The notes: generated by a model from the letters alone, not told the origin. DNA of 64,000 nt from Albibacterium bauzanense (GCF_004339765.1 NZ_SMGO01000001.1:868001-932000); one strand, 5' to 3'; counted from the first letter of the stretch, positions 47,114-56,648 are shown. Made by a program: numbers and translations.

Positions 47114-49500
47114 AGAAATGCTACATATTTAGTTTCATCCATGATATCATTATCTCCGATCAGGGTGAAAAGAAAATTAATACCTTGGTTTTATTTTTTC
47201 CTTATAAAAATATCGAAAGGGATACAGAAGATGTTCAACTCCAACTAAGAGAATATTTCTATAAGAATATACCACCAGATAAAATAACAATTATATGCCC
47301 TGAATTTAACCAGGTTGAAGTCACAAAGATATTCAAAAAGGGATCTACAATTTATTCTTATATACCACATTTTGAAGGTGATGGTTTCAATGATAATATA
47401 AGTGCAATATCAATAAATAAATATGGTGTATTTAAAACATTCATAGGTACCGAAGTTAATATTGATCATATAGATGAAATTTACAATCGTGGTTTAATTA
47501 AGATATTTAATGCAAACGGTGGTTTAATAATCTCTAAATCGGCCCATCATTTTGTTTTCCCATCAGGAAAGCATTGTGATCGGTTTTTAAGGACAGGTAA
47601 CGTTTTGATACACGGTTCAGAAATACTGTTTATTGTATCAGCCCTAATTAAAAAATTTAAAAACAAAAGGTTCGAAAATATCTATTGCGATACTTCATCT
47701 ATCAATTCACTAGCTTATTCCTATATAACATTTCTTAAGGAACTAGATAATGACTATAATGCGTGCGTTAGAGTTGAGAGCTTTGGAAGCTACAAGTTAT
47801 TTGAGGAATCAAAGTTTACAACTGAAAGAGGTAGTTTATTTTTAATTTCAAGTAGTACGTCAGGTAGTATTATCAGAAGAATGACTGAGGATAAGCGGAG
47901 AAATATCGAATTAGAAAATATAGCAATTATATATGGACTGAGTGTAGATGACAGCTTTAATGGTCAAGTAATTTGTGACTTGACTATTGATCCCATTCAC
48001 AACCCAGATGGGTTAACTGAATTTAAAAGCTATAATCCATTAAAAGGAAAGTCTTGTAATCTCTGTAAAGACGCTTCAAAACCTATTGAAGTTCAGGGTG
48101 ATGTATTCTTATTAGAAAAACCGAATGTAGTTGGACAATTGATTTCTAAACTTGATGCTCCTTCCTTTCTAAATAAAATAGGATCGTTTTATGAAAAATC
48201 TAAAGACTCTAAAAATGCAGTGCTAAAATGTTACTTCAAGGATGATGGAGATGAAAAAAAGTATGATGTGTATATTGATATAGCCGAAATCCTCGGTGAG
48301 TGGGAAAATCGAAACAATAACAAGGCTCTATATAGTAAGGTATTTGAAAAGTTAGAGAAATATGTCCTGCAAAACATTCCCGCTTCATTGAAATATATGA
48401 TTGTTTTATCAGACGAGGCCTCTACAACTTTAGCAGAAATTATTTCTGAAATATTAAATCAAAACGGACTTCCTTTTAATAATAATAATATAATAAAAGA
48501 TTATGACCTTAAGAAAATTGATAAGAAGAAAAAAGGAACTATTGCTGTCATAAGTTCTTCTATTGTGTCAGGAAGAAACCTATTGTTTTTGGGTAGAGCC
48601 CTTCGGGATTTTGAATTAACTTATCAAAAGATGTTTTTTACATTTATCAATCGGACACAAAATCCAAAACACTGTGAATTTTTGGAATCAAATTTAGGGT
48701 TAGGTGAGTTTGGTAAAAACACGAATAGGATTATTAGCGTGGAAAAAATATACTGCTCTGACCAAGCTTATAAAACTTCATGGCATATGGAGTTAGATTA
48801 TGTTAAAGAAATAGAACAATATTGTGATTCCAAAGAAGATGAGTTTCCTAAAACATTAAAACACTGCAGAGAAAGAGAAGTAATATTAAACGAAAGCGGT
48901 CTAACGAATGGATTAATAGATAATTTATTTTTCCCCTCTACAGTAGATGACAAACCTTTAAAAATTCGTAAAGGTTTTGCATTCGCCCCAAATATTAAGT
49001 ACTTTATTGCTCGATCTACTCAATCAGAAATCTACTTTATAATTTCTTGCATAATTAACGAATTAAGGATTCAAGGACGATTAGATCAAAGCGAATATGT
49101 TCGAAATGTTTTAGATCCTGGCAATTTTATTAGATACAATGATGGTATCATACAAGCATGTTTATTAAGAGCGGCTACCACTGAAGAATTAAGATATGAT
49201 CTAACAGATGAAATGGGTTCTCAAATGAAACGAGTTCTTGGAGATATGATAATTCACTATGGTGACAACCACTCTGAAGGGTTAAATGAATTCTTCTATG
49301 CAATTGCCATTAAAAAGCTGCGATTAAAAGAGAATATTATTCAAGAATGCATAGACTTACTTGAAGATCAAAAAGCATACTTACATGGAGATTCTATACT
49401 CAAAGGGCTTATTGGCTTTATAAAGGACAAAGTTTTGATTCCAAAAAATATCACTGAAGACTTTATGAAATTCAGCGAAAAGCAAATAATAGTTGAATAA
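47110..49500 (+). CDS. Large protein with two phosphoribosyltransferase-like segments
   Basis: This 796-residue protein is coupled by a 4-nt overlap to the GHKL gene. Segment 1 (about 145-290) has FPSGKHCDRF followed by FLISSSTSGSII, resembling the orotate-PRTase N-terminus and a degenerate PRPP loop. Segment 2 (about 425-540) has MIVLSDEASTTLAEII and IAVISSSIVSGRNL, the same pattern. A CNLC pair (C316, C319) lies between them and could be part of a metal site. Both PRPP loops lack the usual acidic pair, so catalysis is doubtful. The 250-residue C-terminus (about 545-796) is unrecognised. The fold calls are by eye. Confidence 0.65.
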   Translation: MKKCYIFSFIHDIIISDQGEKKINTLVLFFPYKNIERDTEDVQLQLREYFYKNIPPDKITIICPEFNQVEVTKIFKKGSTIYSYIPHFEGDGFNDNISAISINKYGVFKTFIGTEVNIDHIDEIYNRGLIKIFNANGGLIISKSAHHFVFPSGKHCDRFLRTGNVLIHGSEILFIVSALIKKFKNKRFENIYCDTSSINSLAYSYITFLKELDNDYNACVRVESFGSYKLFEESKFTTERGSLFLISSSTSGSIIRRMTEDKRRNIELENIAIIYGLSVDDSFNGQVICDLTIDPIHNPDGLTEFKSYNPLKGKSCNLCKDASKPIEVQGDVFLLEKPNVVGQLISKLDAPSFLNKIGSFYEKSKDSKNAVLKCYFKDDGDEKKYDVYIDIAEILGEWENRNNNKALYSKVFEKLEKYVLQNIPASLKYMIVLSDEASTTLAEIISEILNQNGLPFNNNNIIKDYDLKKIDKKKKGTIAVISSSIVSGRNLLFLGRALRDFELTYQKMFFTFINRTQNPKHCEFLESNLGLGEFGKNTNRIISVEKIYCSDQAYKTSWHMELDYVKEIEQYCDSKEDEFPKTLKHCREREVILNESGLTNGLIDNLFFPSTVDDKPLKIRKGFAFAPNIKYFIARSTQSEIYFIISCIINELRIQGRLDQSEYVRNVLDPGNFIRYNDGIIQACLLRAATTEELRYDLTDEMGSQMKRVLGDMIIHYGDNHSEGLNEFFYAIAIKKLRLKENIIQECIDLLEDQKAYLHGDSILKGLIGFIKDKVLIPKNITEDFMKFSEKQIIVE

Positions 49501-49714
49501 AGATAAATAATTAGTTTTCGAAAGCCTATTTTCTGTTCTGTGTCATTAATTATAAATTTTGAGTCGTAAACCGTTTTTAAGTAAATTATCCTCGGCTTCA
49601 ATTAGATCTTCGATCAATATATAATTGAAGAAAGTGTTTTAAGGATAGAGGAATAATATGAGTTTTTACTCAACTTAAAGTGACAAGATTTTTAAAGAGA
49701 TTTAGTAAACCAAT

Positions 49715-50524
49715 ATGAAACAATCATTAAGAGGAAAATTTTATGGACAGACCAATAGAACTATTAGTCTGAACGGAATAACACTTACTGATACAGTTTA
49801 TACACACAATAAAGTAGATTGGCATTATCATGAGCATGCTTATTTCACTTTCATTCTCGAAGGTAACGTTATAGAAGGAAATAAAAAGGAAATTTATAAT
49901 TGTGCACCCGGAAGCTTACTTTTTCACAACTGGCAAGAACCACATTATAATATCAAAAATAAGGGATTTACCAGAGGATTTCATCTAGAGATTGATAAAA
50001 AATGGTTTGATAATTTAGCATTATCCTGCGATGGTCTGCAAGGAAGCACCAATATTTTAAATCCAGATATTAAGCTCCTAATGTATAAGGTTTTTAGGGC
50101 TACGAAAATCGATGACATGTGTATAGATATTTCCATTCAAAGCTTACTAATAGAAATGTTATCAAAAATGAATTGCAATACTCAGTCAACGTTACATAAG
50201 ATGCCCAGGTGGGTATTAATGATTGATGAAATCCTCCATGACCAATTCGCAGAAACAACCACTTTGGATGAATTGTCGAGGATGCTAGATATTCATCCAA
50301 TTCATCTTTCACGCGATTTTTCAAAATATTTTAACTGTAATTTAGGGGAATATATTAGAAAATTAAAAGTTGAGAAAGCTTTATCCTTAATAGCACTACA
50401 AAATAAATCATTCACTGAAATTGCTTACGAATGCGGGTTTTCTGATCAAAGTCATTTTACGCGATGTTTCAAGGAATTTAATGGATTGAACCCTTCAAGA
50501 CATCGAAAATTGCTTTTTACATAA
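49715..50524 (+). CDS. AraC-family transcriptional regulator (cupin sensor)
   Basis: This 269-residue regulator has an N-terminal cupin-like sensor (WHYHEHAYFTFILEG, about 35-50) and a C-terminal pair of HTH motifs (about 170-265), ending in GFSDQSHFTRCFKEFNGLNPSRHR, the AraC signature. It should control genes by small-ligand binding; the serine hydrolase gene directly downstream on the same strand is a plausible target. The intergenic 214 bp to the previous gene shows nothing distinctive. Confidence 0.9.
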   Translation: MKQSLRGKFYGQTNRTISLNGITLTDTVYTHNKVDWHYHEHAYFTFILEGNVIEGNKKEIYNCAPGSLLFHNWQEPHYNIKNKGFTRGFHLEIDKKWFDNLALSCDGLQGSTNILNPDIKLLMYKVFRATKIDDMCIDISIQSLLIEMLSKMNCNTQSTLHKMPRWVLMIDEILHDQFAETTTLDELSRMLDIHPIHLSRDFSKYFNCNLGEYIRKLKVEKALSLIALQNKSFTEIAYECGFSDQSHFTRCFKEFNGLNPSRHRKLLFT

Positions 50525-50570
50525 ATAGCCTGATGTTAATCTCATACAATTTTTAAAATACTTAGCATCG

Positions 50571-50578
50571 TAGTTTTG
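50571..50578 (+). promoter_or_regulatory. -7 element of the serine hydrolase gene
   Basis: TAGTTTTG matches TAnnTTTG and lies 25 bp before the ATG at 50603. Confidence 0.6.
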
Positions 50579-50602
50579 CATTTAAATTTATAACGTTAAA
50601 CT

Positions 50603-52261
50603 ATGAAAAATATCTTTTTGTTAATTTTAATTAACCTAGCTAATTTTATTGCCTCTGCCCAAATTCCCGATCTCTACAAAACAGATGGAATTGTTGGAGA
50701 ATTACACAGATCTAACATTGGAAGAGTCACTTTTATGAATGAAAATATCCCATTAAACGAATATCAAAGTTCTGACTTTTTGAAATCCTTTGAACTGACT
50801 CATAATTCAGACCTAAATATTAGGGTCTTTATGGATAATTCAGTAGCAAATTATTTACACCGATTGGCTCCGCACTTGTCCGCAGAAGAACTTTTGAAGG
50901 CCGGCAATCTCCAATTTACTTTCTATGTCGACAATAAATTTATTTATCAAGAAAATATTGATCAAGGATGCAATTTTGGTTCAGGAGGGAGTAAAAACAC
51001 TTCAACAATATTTAGAGTTCCCCTGACCAGTTCAAAAGGAGAAGATTGGTGGGCGATGTATATGTGGGAAAGGTTTAAACTTAATGGAGGAGAAAAAGCA
51101 TTGACTGATGGTAATCATCAACTCAAAATTGAAATCAGACCCTACATAAAAATAGATGAAACTATTAAGGTCGGCAGTCTTATAGCAGATGGTCAGATTA
51201 AACTAATCATAAAAACACCTAAACTAACAGCAGAGGATATTAGAATCCAGCCTATTCAACCAAACAGCGGTTGGGTGATTTCGAATTTTCAATTTGACAA
51301 AAAGAAAATTGAAATGCTTAATGCCGCAATTGCTAGCTATAGCCTAAAGGATATAACAAGTGTTGTCGTCATCCATGATGGAAAATTAATGCTTGAAGAG
51401 TATTTTAACGGTGCTAAAAGGAGTACACTGCATGACACCCGCTCGGCTGGAAAATCTTTTACATCAACGCTAATGGGAATAGCTATCAAAGATGGATATA
51501 TCAAAAACGAATACCAAACGCTTAACACATTTTATAATTTAAAACAATTTGCAAATTACGAAGCAAAAAAAGACAGTGTAAGAATTAAAGATTTACTTAG
51601 CATGAGTTCTGCATTTAATGGTTCTGATGCAAATAGTGATTCACCCGGCAATGAAGAAAATATGTACCCTACAAATAACTGGGTGAAATTTACTTTGGAC
51701 TTACCTATGGATAAAGCTAAAACAAACGGTGGAAAATGGGATTACTTCACTGCTGGCGTGGTAGTATTAGGTGATCTTCTAAATAAAAATATTCCTGAAG
51801 GTCTAGAAAAATATGCTGATGAAAAACTTTTTAAGCCATTAAATATAACGAATTACCAATGGCAATATACTCCACAAAAAGTTGTAAATACTGCTGGAAG
51901 CTTACAAATGACATCTTTAGATTATGCAAAATATGCACAATTGTATAAGAACAATGGTGTTTGGAATGGTAAGCAGATAATTCCAAGTGAATGGGTTCAA
52001 AAGACTCTCACGCATCAAATCCAAATTCAGGAACGTGATAATCAATTTTATGGTTATTTGTTTTGGAATAAAAGTCTTCTTTTCAATGGCGTAAATCATG
52101 AAATTTATTATTGCGCTGGAAATGGTGGAAATGAATTTCTAATTTTCAAAGATCTACCCCTTGTCATTATCATAACCTCAAAAGCCTTTAATAAACCATA
52201 CGGGCATCCTCAGGCTGATAAAATTATAGTAGATTATTTATTGCCTGCAATATTGAACTAG
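50603..52261 (+). CDS. Serine hydrolase, class C beta-lactamase fold, with N-terminal extension
   Basis: This 552-residue exported protein has a signal peptide, an unassigned N-terminal half of mostly beta character (about 20-215), and a serine beta-lactamase/DD-peptidase-like domain from about 225. The catalytic SxxK is S281-A-G-K284, with a Tyr motif near 381 (DYFTAG). It may act as an esterase, peptidase or beta-lactamase in the periplasm; resistance should not be assumed. Its own -7 element and the AraC gene upstream suggest regulated expression. Confidence 0.85.
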   Translation: MKNIFLLILINLANFIASAQIPDLYKTDGIVGELHRSNIGRVTFMNENIPLNEYQSSDFLKSFELTHNSDLNIRVFMDNSVANYLHRLAPHLSAEELLKAGNLQFTFYVDNKFIYQENIDQGCNFGSGGSKNTSTIFRVPLTSSKGEDWWAMYMWERFKLNGGEKALTDGNHQLKIEIRPYIKIDETIKVGSLIADGQIKLIIKTPKLTAEDIRIQPIQPNSGWVISNFQFDKKKIEMLNAAIASYSLKDITSVVVIHDGKLMLEEYFNGAKRSTLHDTRSAGKSFTSTLMGIAIKDGYIKNEYQTLNTFYNLKQFANYEAKKDSVRIKDLLSMSSAFNGSDANSDSPGNEENMYPTNNWVKFTLDLPMDKAKTNGGKWDYFTAGVVVLGDLLNKNIPEGLEKYADEKLFKPLNITNYQWQYTPQKVVNTAGSLQMTSLDYAKYAQLYKNNGVWNGKQIIPSEWVQKTLTHQIQIQERDNQFYGYLFWNKSLLFNGVNHEIYYCAGNGGNEFLIFKDLPLVIIITSKAFNKPYGHPQADKIIVDYLLPAILN

Positions 52262-52357
52262 CACAATTTAATATTCCAATACCTCTAATACTTATTTAGA
52301 AATCGAAGAATCTTCACTAACACAAGCTCATGGTCAACTTATTTGATAGAGATCAGA

Positions 52358-53185
52358 CTATAATTGAAACTTCAGATACTCTAATGGTGTTTTTCCGGTA
52401 TAGGCTTTAAAATCTTTCAGAAAATGATTTGAATCGTAGTATCCGTTTGATATTGCGATTCGCATCAAATCAACCTTCTCACTTCCAACCAATTCAAGGT
52501 ATGCATGAATAAAACGTTGAAGCTGAATGTACTCTTTGGGTAAGAGTCCAATATTTTTCACGAAACTTCTCTCTAACCACTTATAGTTTACGCCTGCATT
52601 ATTGCTTACATTTTGTACAGTGCTGTTCCCTTTTATTTTATGGATGTAGTCTAATGTATTTTGTAAAGTTTTAGGGATGCCAGTCTTCATAAAAGAATTC
52701 TGAACATATGTTTCGACAAATGCTATTTTTTCTTCAATTAAATTGTATCCAAAAAATTCTTCTATACTGAAATTACTATCCTTAGCAATATATTCAAATG
52801 GAATAATTGGACTATTCCTAAAATATTGAGCGTCTAAACCAAACAACTGATAGAAAGCACTTGGATAGAATCGAACTATAAAGATCTGATCTGTATTATT
52901 ATTATATTTTACATAAACATTTTTAATTGAGCCAGCACTTGCCCATGCAGCTTTAATTTCGAATGCATTGTTTTCTTCTGTTACCGCTATTGTGTCTTCG
53001 CAGCTTTGTAAAAATACAAGCACAGGAAAGCCATCGTTAAAAACAAGATGTGTATCCTTATTTGTTTCTCTGGAGAAAACATAAAACCCCTCGATAACAG
53101 ATTCAATTTCTATTGATGGGCTAATTGTATAAGCTTCCTCATTAAATTCTCCTAATTGTATCTTCTTCAGATAATTTATTGGCAT
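52358..53185 (-). CDS. AraC-family transcriptional regulator
   Basis: This 275-residue regulator has an N-terminal sensor-like region (about 1-140, mixed alpha/beta, unassigned) and a C-terminal AraC DNA-binding part (about 185-272, with NGYYDSNHFLKDFKAYTGKTPLEYL). It is divergent from the methionine aminopeptidase gene; the -7 element lies at 53190-53197, so the mRNA would be leaderless. Target genes are unknown. Confidence 0.88.
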   Translation of the reverse strand: MPINYLKKIQLGEFNEEAYTISPSIEIESVIEGFYVFSRETNKDTHLVFNDGFPVLVFLQSCEDTIAVTEENNAFEIKAAWASAGSIKNVYVKYNNNTDQIFIVRFYPSAFYQLFGLDAQYFRNSPIIPFEYIAKDSNFSIEEFFGYNLIEEKIAFVETYVQNSFMKTGIPKTLQNTLDYIHKIKGNSTVQNVSNNAGVNYKWLERSFVKNIGLLPKEYIQLQRFIHAYLELVGSEKVDLMRIAISNGYYDSNHFLKDFKAYTGKTPLEYLKFQL

Positions 53186-53189
53186 GCAG

Positions 53190-53197
53190 CAAATTTA
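53190..53197 (-). promoter_or_regulatory. -7 element of the AraC gene, near-leaderless
   Basis: CAAATTTA reads TAAATTTG on the minus strand (TAnnTTTG) and lies only 4 bp upstream of the start codon (53185). Confidence 0.5.
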
Positions 53198-53266
53198 CGG
53201 GAAATGTTAATGACTCGAAAATAATACCCTGTCTAATATTTACTATGAGCACCATTTAAATACCCA

Positions 53267-53274
53267 TAGCTTTG
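53267..53274 (+). promoter_or_regulatory. -7 element of the MetAP gene
   Basis: TAGCTTTG matches TAnnTTTG, 23 bp before the ATG at 53298. Confidence 0.55.
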
Positions 53275-53297
53275 TGCAGAACTGAGTGATACTGCTT

Positions 53298-54056
53298 ATG
53301 ATTGTTAAAACAGAAGAAGACTTACAGGGTATAAAGAAAGTGAGTGAGGCTGTTGCACTTACCTTACGAAAAATGAAAGCATTTGCCCAGATAGGTATGT
53401 CTACAAAAGAAATTGATGAATACGGAAGACAAAACCTAGAAGCTCTTGGTGCAAGATCTGCTCCATTCGAAACTTATGGTTTTCCTGGATATAGCTGCAT
53501 CAGCGTCAACAATGAGTTTGCTCATGGCATTCCATCAGACAAGGTCATTCTGAAAAACGGTAACATTATTAACATTGATGTATCTGCAGAGCTAGGTGGT
53601 TATTGGTCTGACAATGGATGCTCATTTGTTGTTGGTGAAGATATTCAAGGTTTACAACATTTGATAGATACTTCAAAAGAAATATTACTGGATGCAATCT
53701 CTCATATTAGCGGAGGAGTAAGAATTTCTGATATTGGAAAACAGATAGAAACCAAAGCTAAAAAAGCAGGATATACTGTTATCCGAGATCTGGGTGGTCA
53801 TGGAGTCGGACGAAGTTTACATGAAGAACCAGACGCGATAATGAATTACTATGACCGTTATGATAAAAGGCGATTTAGAAAGGATTCTATTGTAGCTATT
53901 GAAACATTTATCTCCACCAAATCCACATTTATTAAAACAGCGTCGGATGATTGGGCCTTTTTAGGCGATAAAGGTGGATTTGTAGCTCAACATGAACACA
54001 CAATATTGATAACGCACGACAAACCAATAATCTTGACAGCAGCGAATGGGATATAA
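53298..54056 (+). CDS. map: Type I methionine aminopeptidase
   Basis: This 252-residue metalloenzyme removes N-terminal Met from nascent proteins. The metal ligands are present (D94, D105, H168, E202, E233), along with His76 at the substrate site. The sequence around E202 (IETFIS instead of the usual IEP) is unusual. ATG 53298 is chosen over the in-frame GTG at 53286. It stands in an accessory neighbourhood, so it may be a second copy or specialised paralogue; the housekeeping copy in this phylum usually sits with ribosomal genes. Confidence 0.9.
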   Translation: MIVKTEEDLQGIKKVSEAVALTLRKMKAFAQIGMSTKEIDEYGRQNLEALGARSAPFETYGFPGYSCISVNNEFAHGIPSDKVILKNGNIINIDVSAELGGYWSDNGCSFVVGEDIQGLQHLIDTSKEILLDAISHISGGVRISDIGKQIETKAKKAGYTVIRDLGGHGVGRSLHEEPDAIMNYYDRYDKRRFRKDSIVAIETFISTKSTFIKTASDDWAFLGDKGGFVAQHEHTILITHDKPIILTAANGI

Positions 54057-54093
54057 GTATATATTTTAAAGTTAAAGCTATATACTTATATCC
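54049..54093. terminator. Terminator hairpin after the MetAP gene
   Basis: Perfect 15-bp inverted repeat (arms 54049-54063 and 54079-54093). The left arm overlaps the last codons of the MetAP gene, which converges with the hydrolase gene. Confidence 0.65.
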
Positions 54094-54126
54094 TCCGATG
54101 ACACATGCACTTATATCAATTACCTT

Positions 54127-55050
54127 CTAAGGCATATTCTTTTTCTCGAACCTCCAGTTTGAATTCTTTGCAAGTCCGGCTGGCTCGCCTGTAAACATCT
54201 TACCAGCTTCTACATCGTCCATTAACTGCCATTTATACCACGCTGTGGCAAGCTTAGCGAATTCGCCGCCATGCGGCTGACCGTAAGTACCACCATGTCC
54301 TACATCCATATTGGCAACAAAAACCGGGACATGATTTATTTGTCGGTAATCATCTATTCCATTCGCATAAGCGATGTCTTCTTCTCCTCCAAGCATATAC
54401 AATGTTGGCGAATGAATTTTCTTAAGGTTCTCTTTCGTGAGGTTCGGCATATTACTTATACCGTTTCCAGGAGTATTAAAAATACCACTATTATAAACGA
54501 CTACGGTGCTAACACGTGGATCGGAAGCAACTTCCAGCGTTTGCAAACCACCGCAAGACATACCGCTCACTGCTACGTTCTCTATATCAATTTTATTGTA
54601 ATAAGGACTATTCTTATCTCCATTCTGAGCAATAGCCCAATTAATTGCATCGGTTAGTTGTGTCGATGTTGATCTTCCACTTCCCTTCTCTCCTTCCATT
54701 GGCATAGGACCAATTGCAACTACAAGAAAACCATAGGATGAAACTTCAGATAAAAAATTTACATGTTCCCATGGGGAGTTTGCACAAGCACCGTTACCCC
54801 ACGCAATTATTGGCAGCTTTTGGTTATTGCCGAAAGAGCTCAAATCTTTTGGCCGAAAAACTGTATGACTGGGCAATGTAGCTTCTGAAAGCATAATGGC
54901 ATTATAGGGGCCAGTTCCGCCATCCTCAATCACTCTTGAAGAAGTTCGAATAGGATCTGCCGTCTGTTGTGCATATACCGGAGTTAAAACGCTCAATAAG
55001 GAAACGCAAAAAAGCGTGAAGATTGTAATTTTCTTAATCATAAGGTTCAT
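54127..55050 (-). CDS. Secreted alpha/beta hydrolase
   Basis: This 307-residue protein has a signal peptide (residues about 1-28, ending VYAQQ). The nucleophile elbow is GMSCGG, with a candidate His in VGHGGTYG and Asp in EEDIAYANG. The layout is that of dienelactone-hydrolase or PET-hydrolase-like esterases, but the substrate is unknown. The Ser-Cys-Gly-Gly elbow is slightly unusual. It is monocistronic and converges with the MetAP gene. Confidence 0.82.
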   Translation of the reverse strand: MNLMIKKITIFTLFCVSLLSVLTPVYAQQTADPIRTSSRVIEDGGTGPYNAIMLSEATLPSHTVFRPKDLSSFGNNQKLPIIAWGNGACANSPWEHVNFLSEVSSYGFLVVAIGPMPMEGEKGSGRSTSTQLTDAINWAIAQNGDKNSPYYNKIDIENVAVSGMSCGGLQTLEVASDPRVSTVVVYNSGIFNTPGNGISNMPNLTKENLKKIHSPTLYMLGGEEDIAYANGIDDYRQINHVPVFVANMDVGHGGTYGQPHGGEFAKLATAWYKWQLMDDVEAGKMFTGEPAGLAKNSNWRFEKKNMP

Positions 55051-55154
55051 TTTGTATTATAATTGATATTTATTTCTCAATGAGAATTTTATCAGTTGGG
55101 TAACTAACTGTCATTCTCAATTGCACAAAATACAATTTTTTAAGAAGTTTTTTC

Positions 55155-56130
55155 TTATACTTCGTTTGCAACCCTGGCAAATTTATCTCTGTACTCAATT
55201 GGAGTAAGCCCTGTAATTTTTTTAAAGATATCCCTAAATGCTTTCGTATCAGTATAACCCACATTAAACATAATTTCCGATACATTCTTTCTCGAGCCCT
55301 CAAAGGAAAGTTTAGCAGCTTCGATTCTCACTCTTTGTATATACCCTACAGGAGTGTTGTTGGTAGCCTCTTTAAATCTCCGTTCAAAAGTTCTACGGCC
55401 AGTATTGATTAAGCTTGCCAACTTTTCTATTGTTATTTTATCATCATAGTGCTTTTCAATATAATCTTGCACTATTTGAATATCTGCATCCCCATGGTTT
55501 CTTTGACCTCTGAATATAGCAAATTGAGATTGGCTATCCCTCCCAATATCTAAAGCGAAGTATTTTGCAATCATTATAGCCACCTCTCTGTCAGCAAACT
55601 TTTCTATCAAGTATAATATTAAATTCCATAAACTACTTGCTCCGCCACTGCTGTAAATATTATCATGCTCTGTTATAATAGCTCCGTCTTCTACTTCTAC
55701 ATCCGGATATCTTTCTCTAAACTCATTGATATGTGCCCAATGTGTAGAACATTTTTTACCGTTCAATAAACCTGTTTCAGCTAATAGAAAGGCGCCAATA
55801 CACAAACTGGCTAAGCTCGAACCATTCTCATGTAATCGTTTAAAATAAGGTATTGCCTCTGCATTGGCCAATATTCCCTTGGAGGTATCGCCAAATGTAG
55901 GAGGTAAAAAGTAAATCCGTTGTAATTACGTCTTTCAATAACCTATCGGTTTTTATGGTGTATTCACCATTATTAGCCGGTACATATTCATTTAAGCCTA
56001 CGTACTCTACCTCAAAAATGGGCTTTTTACCAAATGTTGTTAAAAACTCATTAGCTGTATGAAAGCTTCTAAATGGTGGAGTAACGGCTTCAATTACTCC
56101 AAATTCTGGCACAAAGACTGAAATTCGCAT
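55155..56130 (-). pseudogene. GlxA-type AraC regulator with frameshift
   Basis: Two overlapping reading frames make one protein. The N-terminal part (56130-55840) starts MRISVFVPEFG, a DJ-1/PfpI-like beginning. The C-terminal part (open to 55871 by a weak TTG) has the Cys elbow SLCIGAFLLAE and an AraC DNA-binding end (GYTDTKAFRDIFKKITG). The frame breaks at the T-run at about 55904-55911 on the minus strand. A 1-nt insertion or 2-nt loss restores DLLF..PPTFGDTSKG. It is either a true pseudogene or a homopolymer sequencing error. Confidence 0.85.
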
Positions 56131-56229
56131 ATCAATTGATTTCTATACTATAAATATATTAAAATAGATTGTCATAATAACCCCTTAAGGTTGTCGCTTT
56201 TACAACCTGTGAAATTTTAAATCCTATCG

Positions 56230-56237
56230 TACTTTTG
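56230..56237 (+). promoter_or_regulatory. -7 element of the DoxX-like operon
   Basis: TACTTTTG matches TAnnTTTG and lies 37 bp before the ATG at 56274. Confidence 0.6.
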
Positions 56238-56273
56238 AATAGTAAAATTGTTATCAATTAAAAAACGAAAGAA

Positions 56274-56648
56274 ATGAAAAAGAATAAAACAATCTTTTGG
56301 GTGGCAACTGGTATTATAATACTTTGGGAAGGTATCATGCCACTTAGCACCTTATTATTTACACCAGAATATGTAAATATGGGCACAAAACCTCTGGGCT
56401 ATCCAGATTACTTTGCCCAAACACTTATCATCTGTAAAGCACTTGGTGTTTTTGCTATCGCATATCCTAAAACACCAGCCACGCTGAAAGAATGGGCATA
56501 TGCAGGGCTCACATTTAATTTAATCTTTGCATTTATTAGTCATGCCTATGTAGATCAAAATATTGGGTATATGCTCCTGCCTCTTGTGGTGTTGGGCATT
56601 CTCGCTATTTCTTATGTTTATAATAGAAAAATTCAGCATCATGGCTAA
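56274..56648 (+). CDS. DoxX-like membrane protein
   Basis: This 124-residue protein has four predicted membrane segments (about 7-25, 45-62, 75-95, 100-118). The arrangement and the NMGTKPLGYPDYF and AKALGVFAIAYPK-like blocks match the DoxX-like family. The function of this family is not settled; members often sit with SRPBCC proteins. An SRPBCC gene follows 51 bp later, so a small operon is likely. The divergent regulator gene next to it is broken. Confidence 0.85.
   Translation: MKKNKTIFWVATGIIILWEGIMPLSTLLFTPEYVNMGTKPLGYPDYFAQTLIICKALGVFAIAYPKTPATLKEWAYAGLTFNLIFAFISHAYVDQNIGYMLLPLVVLGILAISYVYNRKIQHHG

Noticed and set aside
54271-54657. 128-residue plus-strand open frame
   Set aside because: It lies antisense to the alpha/beta hydrolase, shows no recognisable fold, and the minus-strand frame has clear family motifs.
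55070-55303. Separate 77-residue minus-strand open frame
   Set aside because: It overlaps the AraC part of the GlxA-type gene in another frame and matches no family; the regulator frame explains the DNA.
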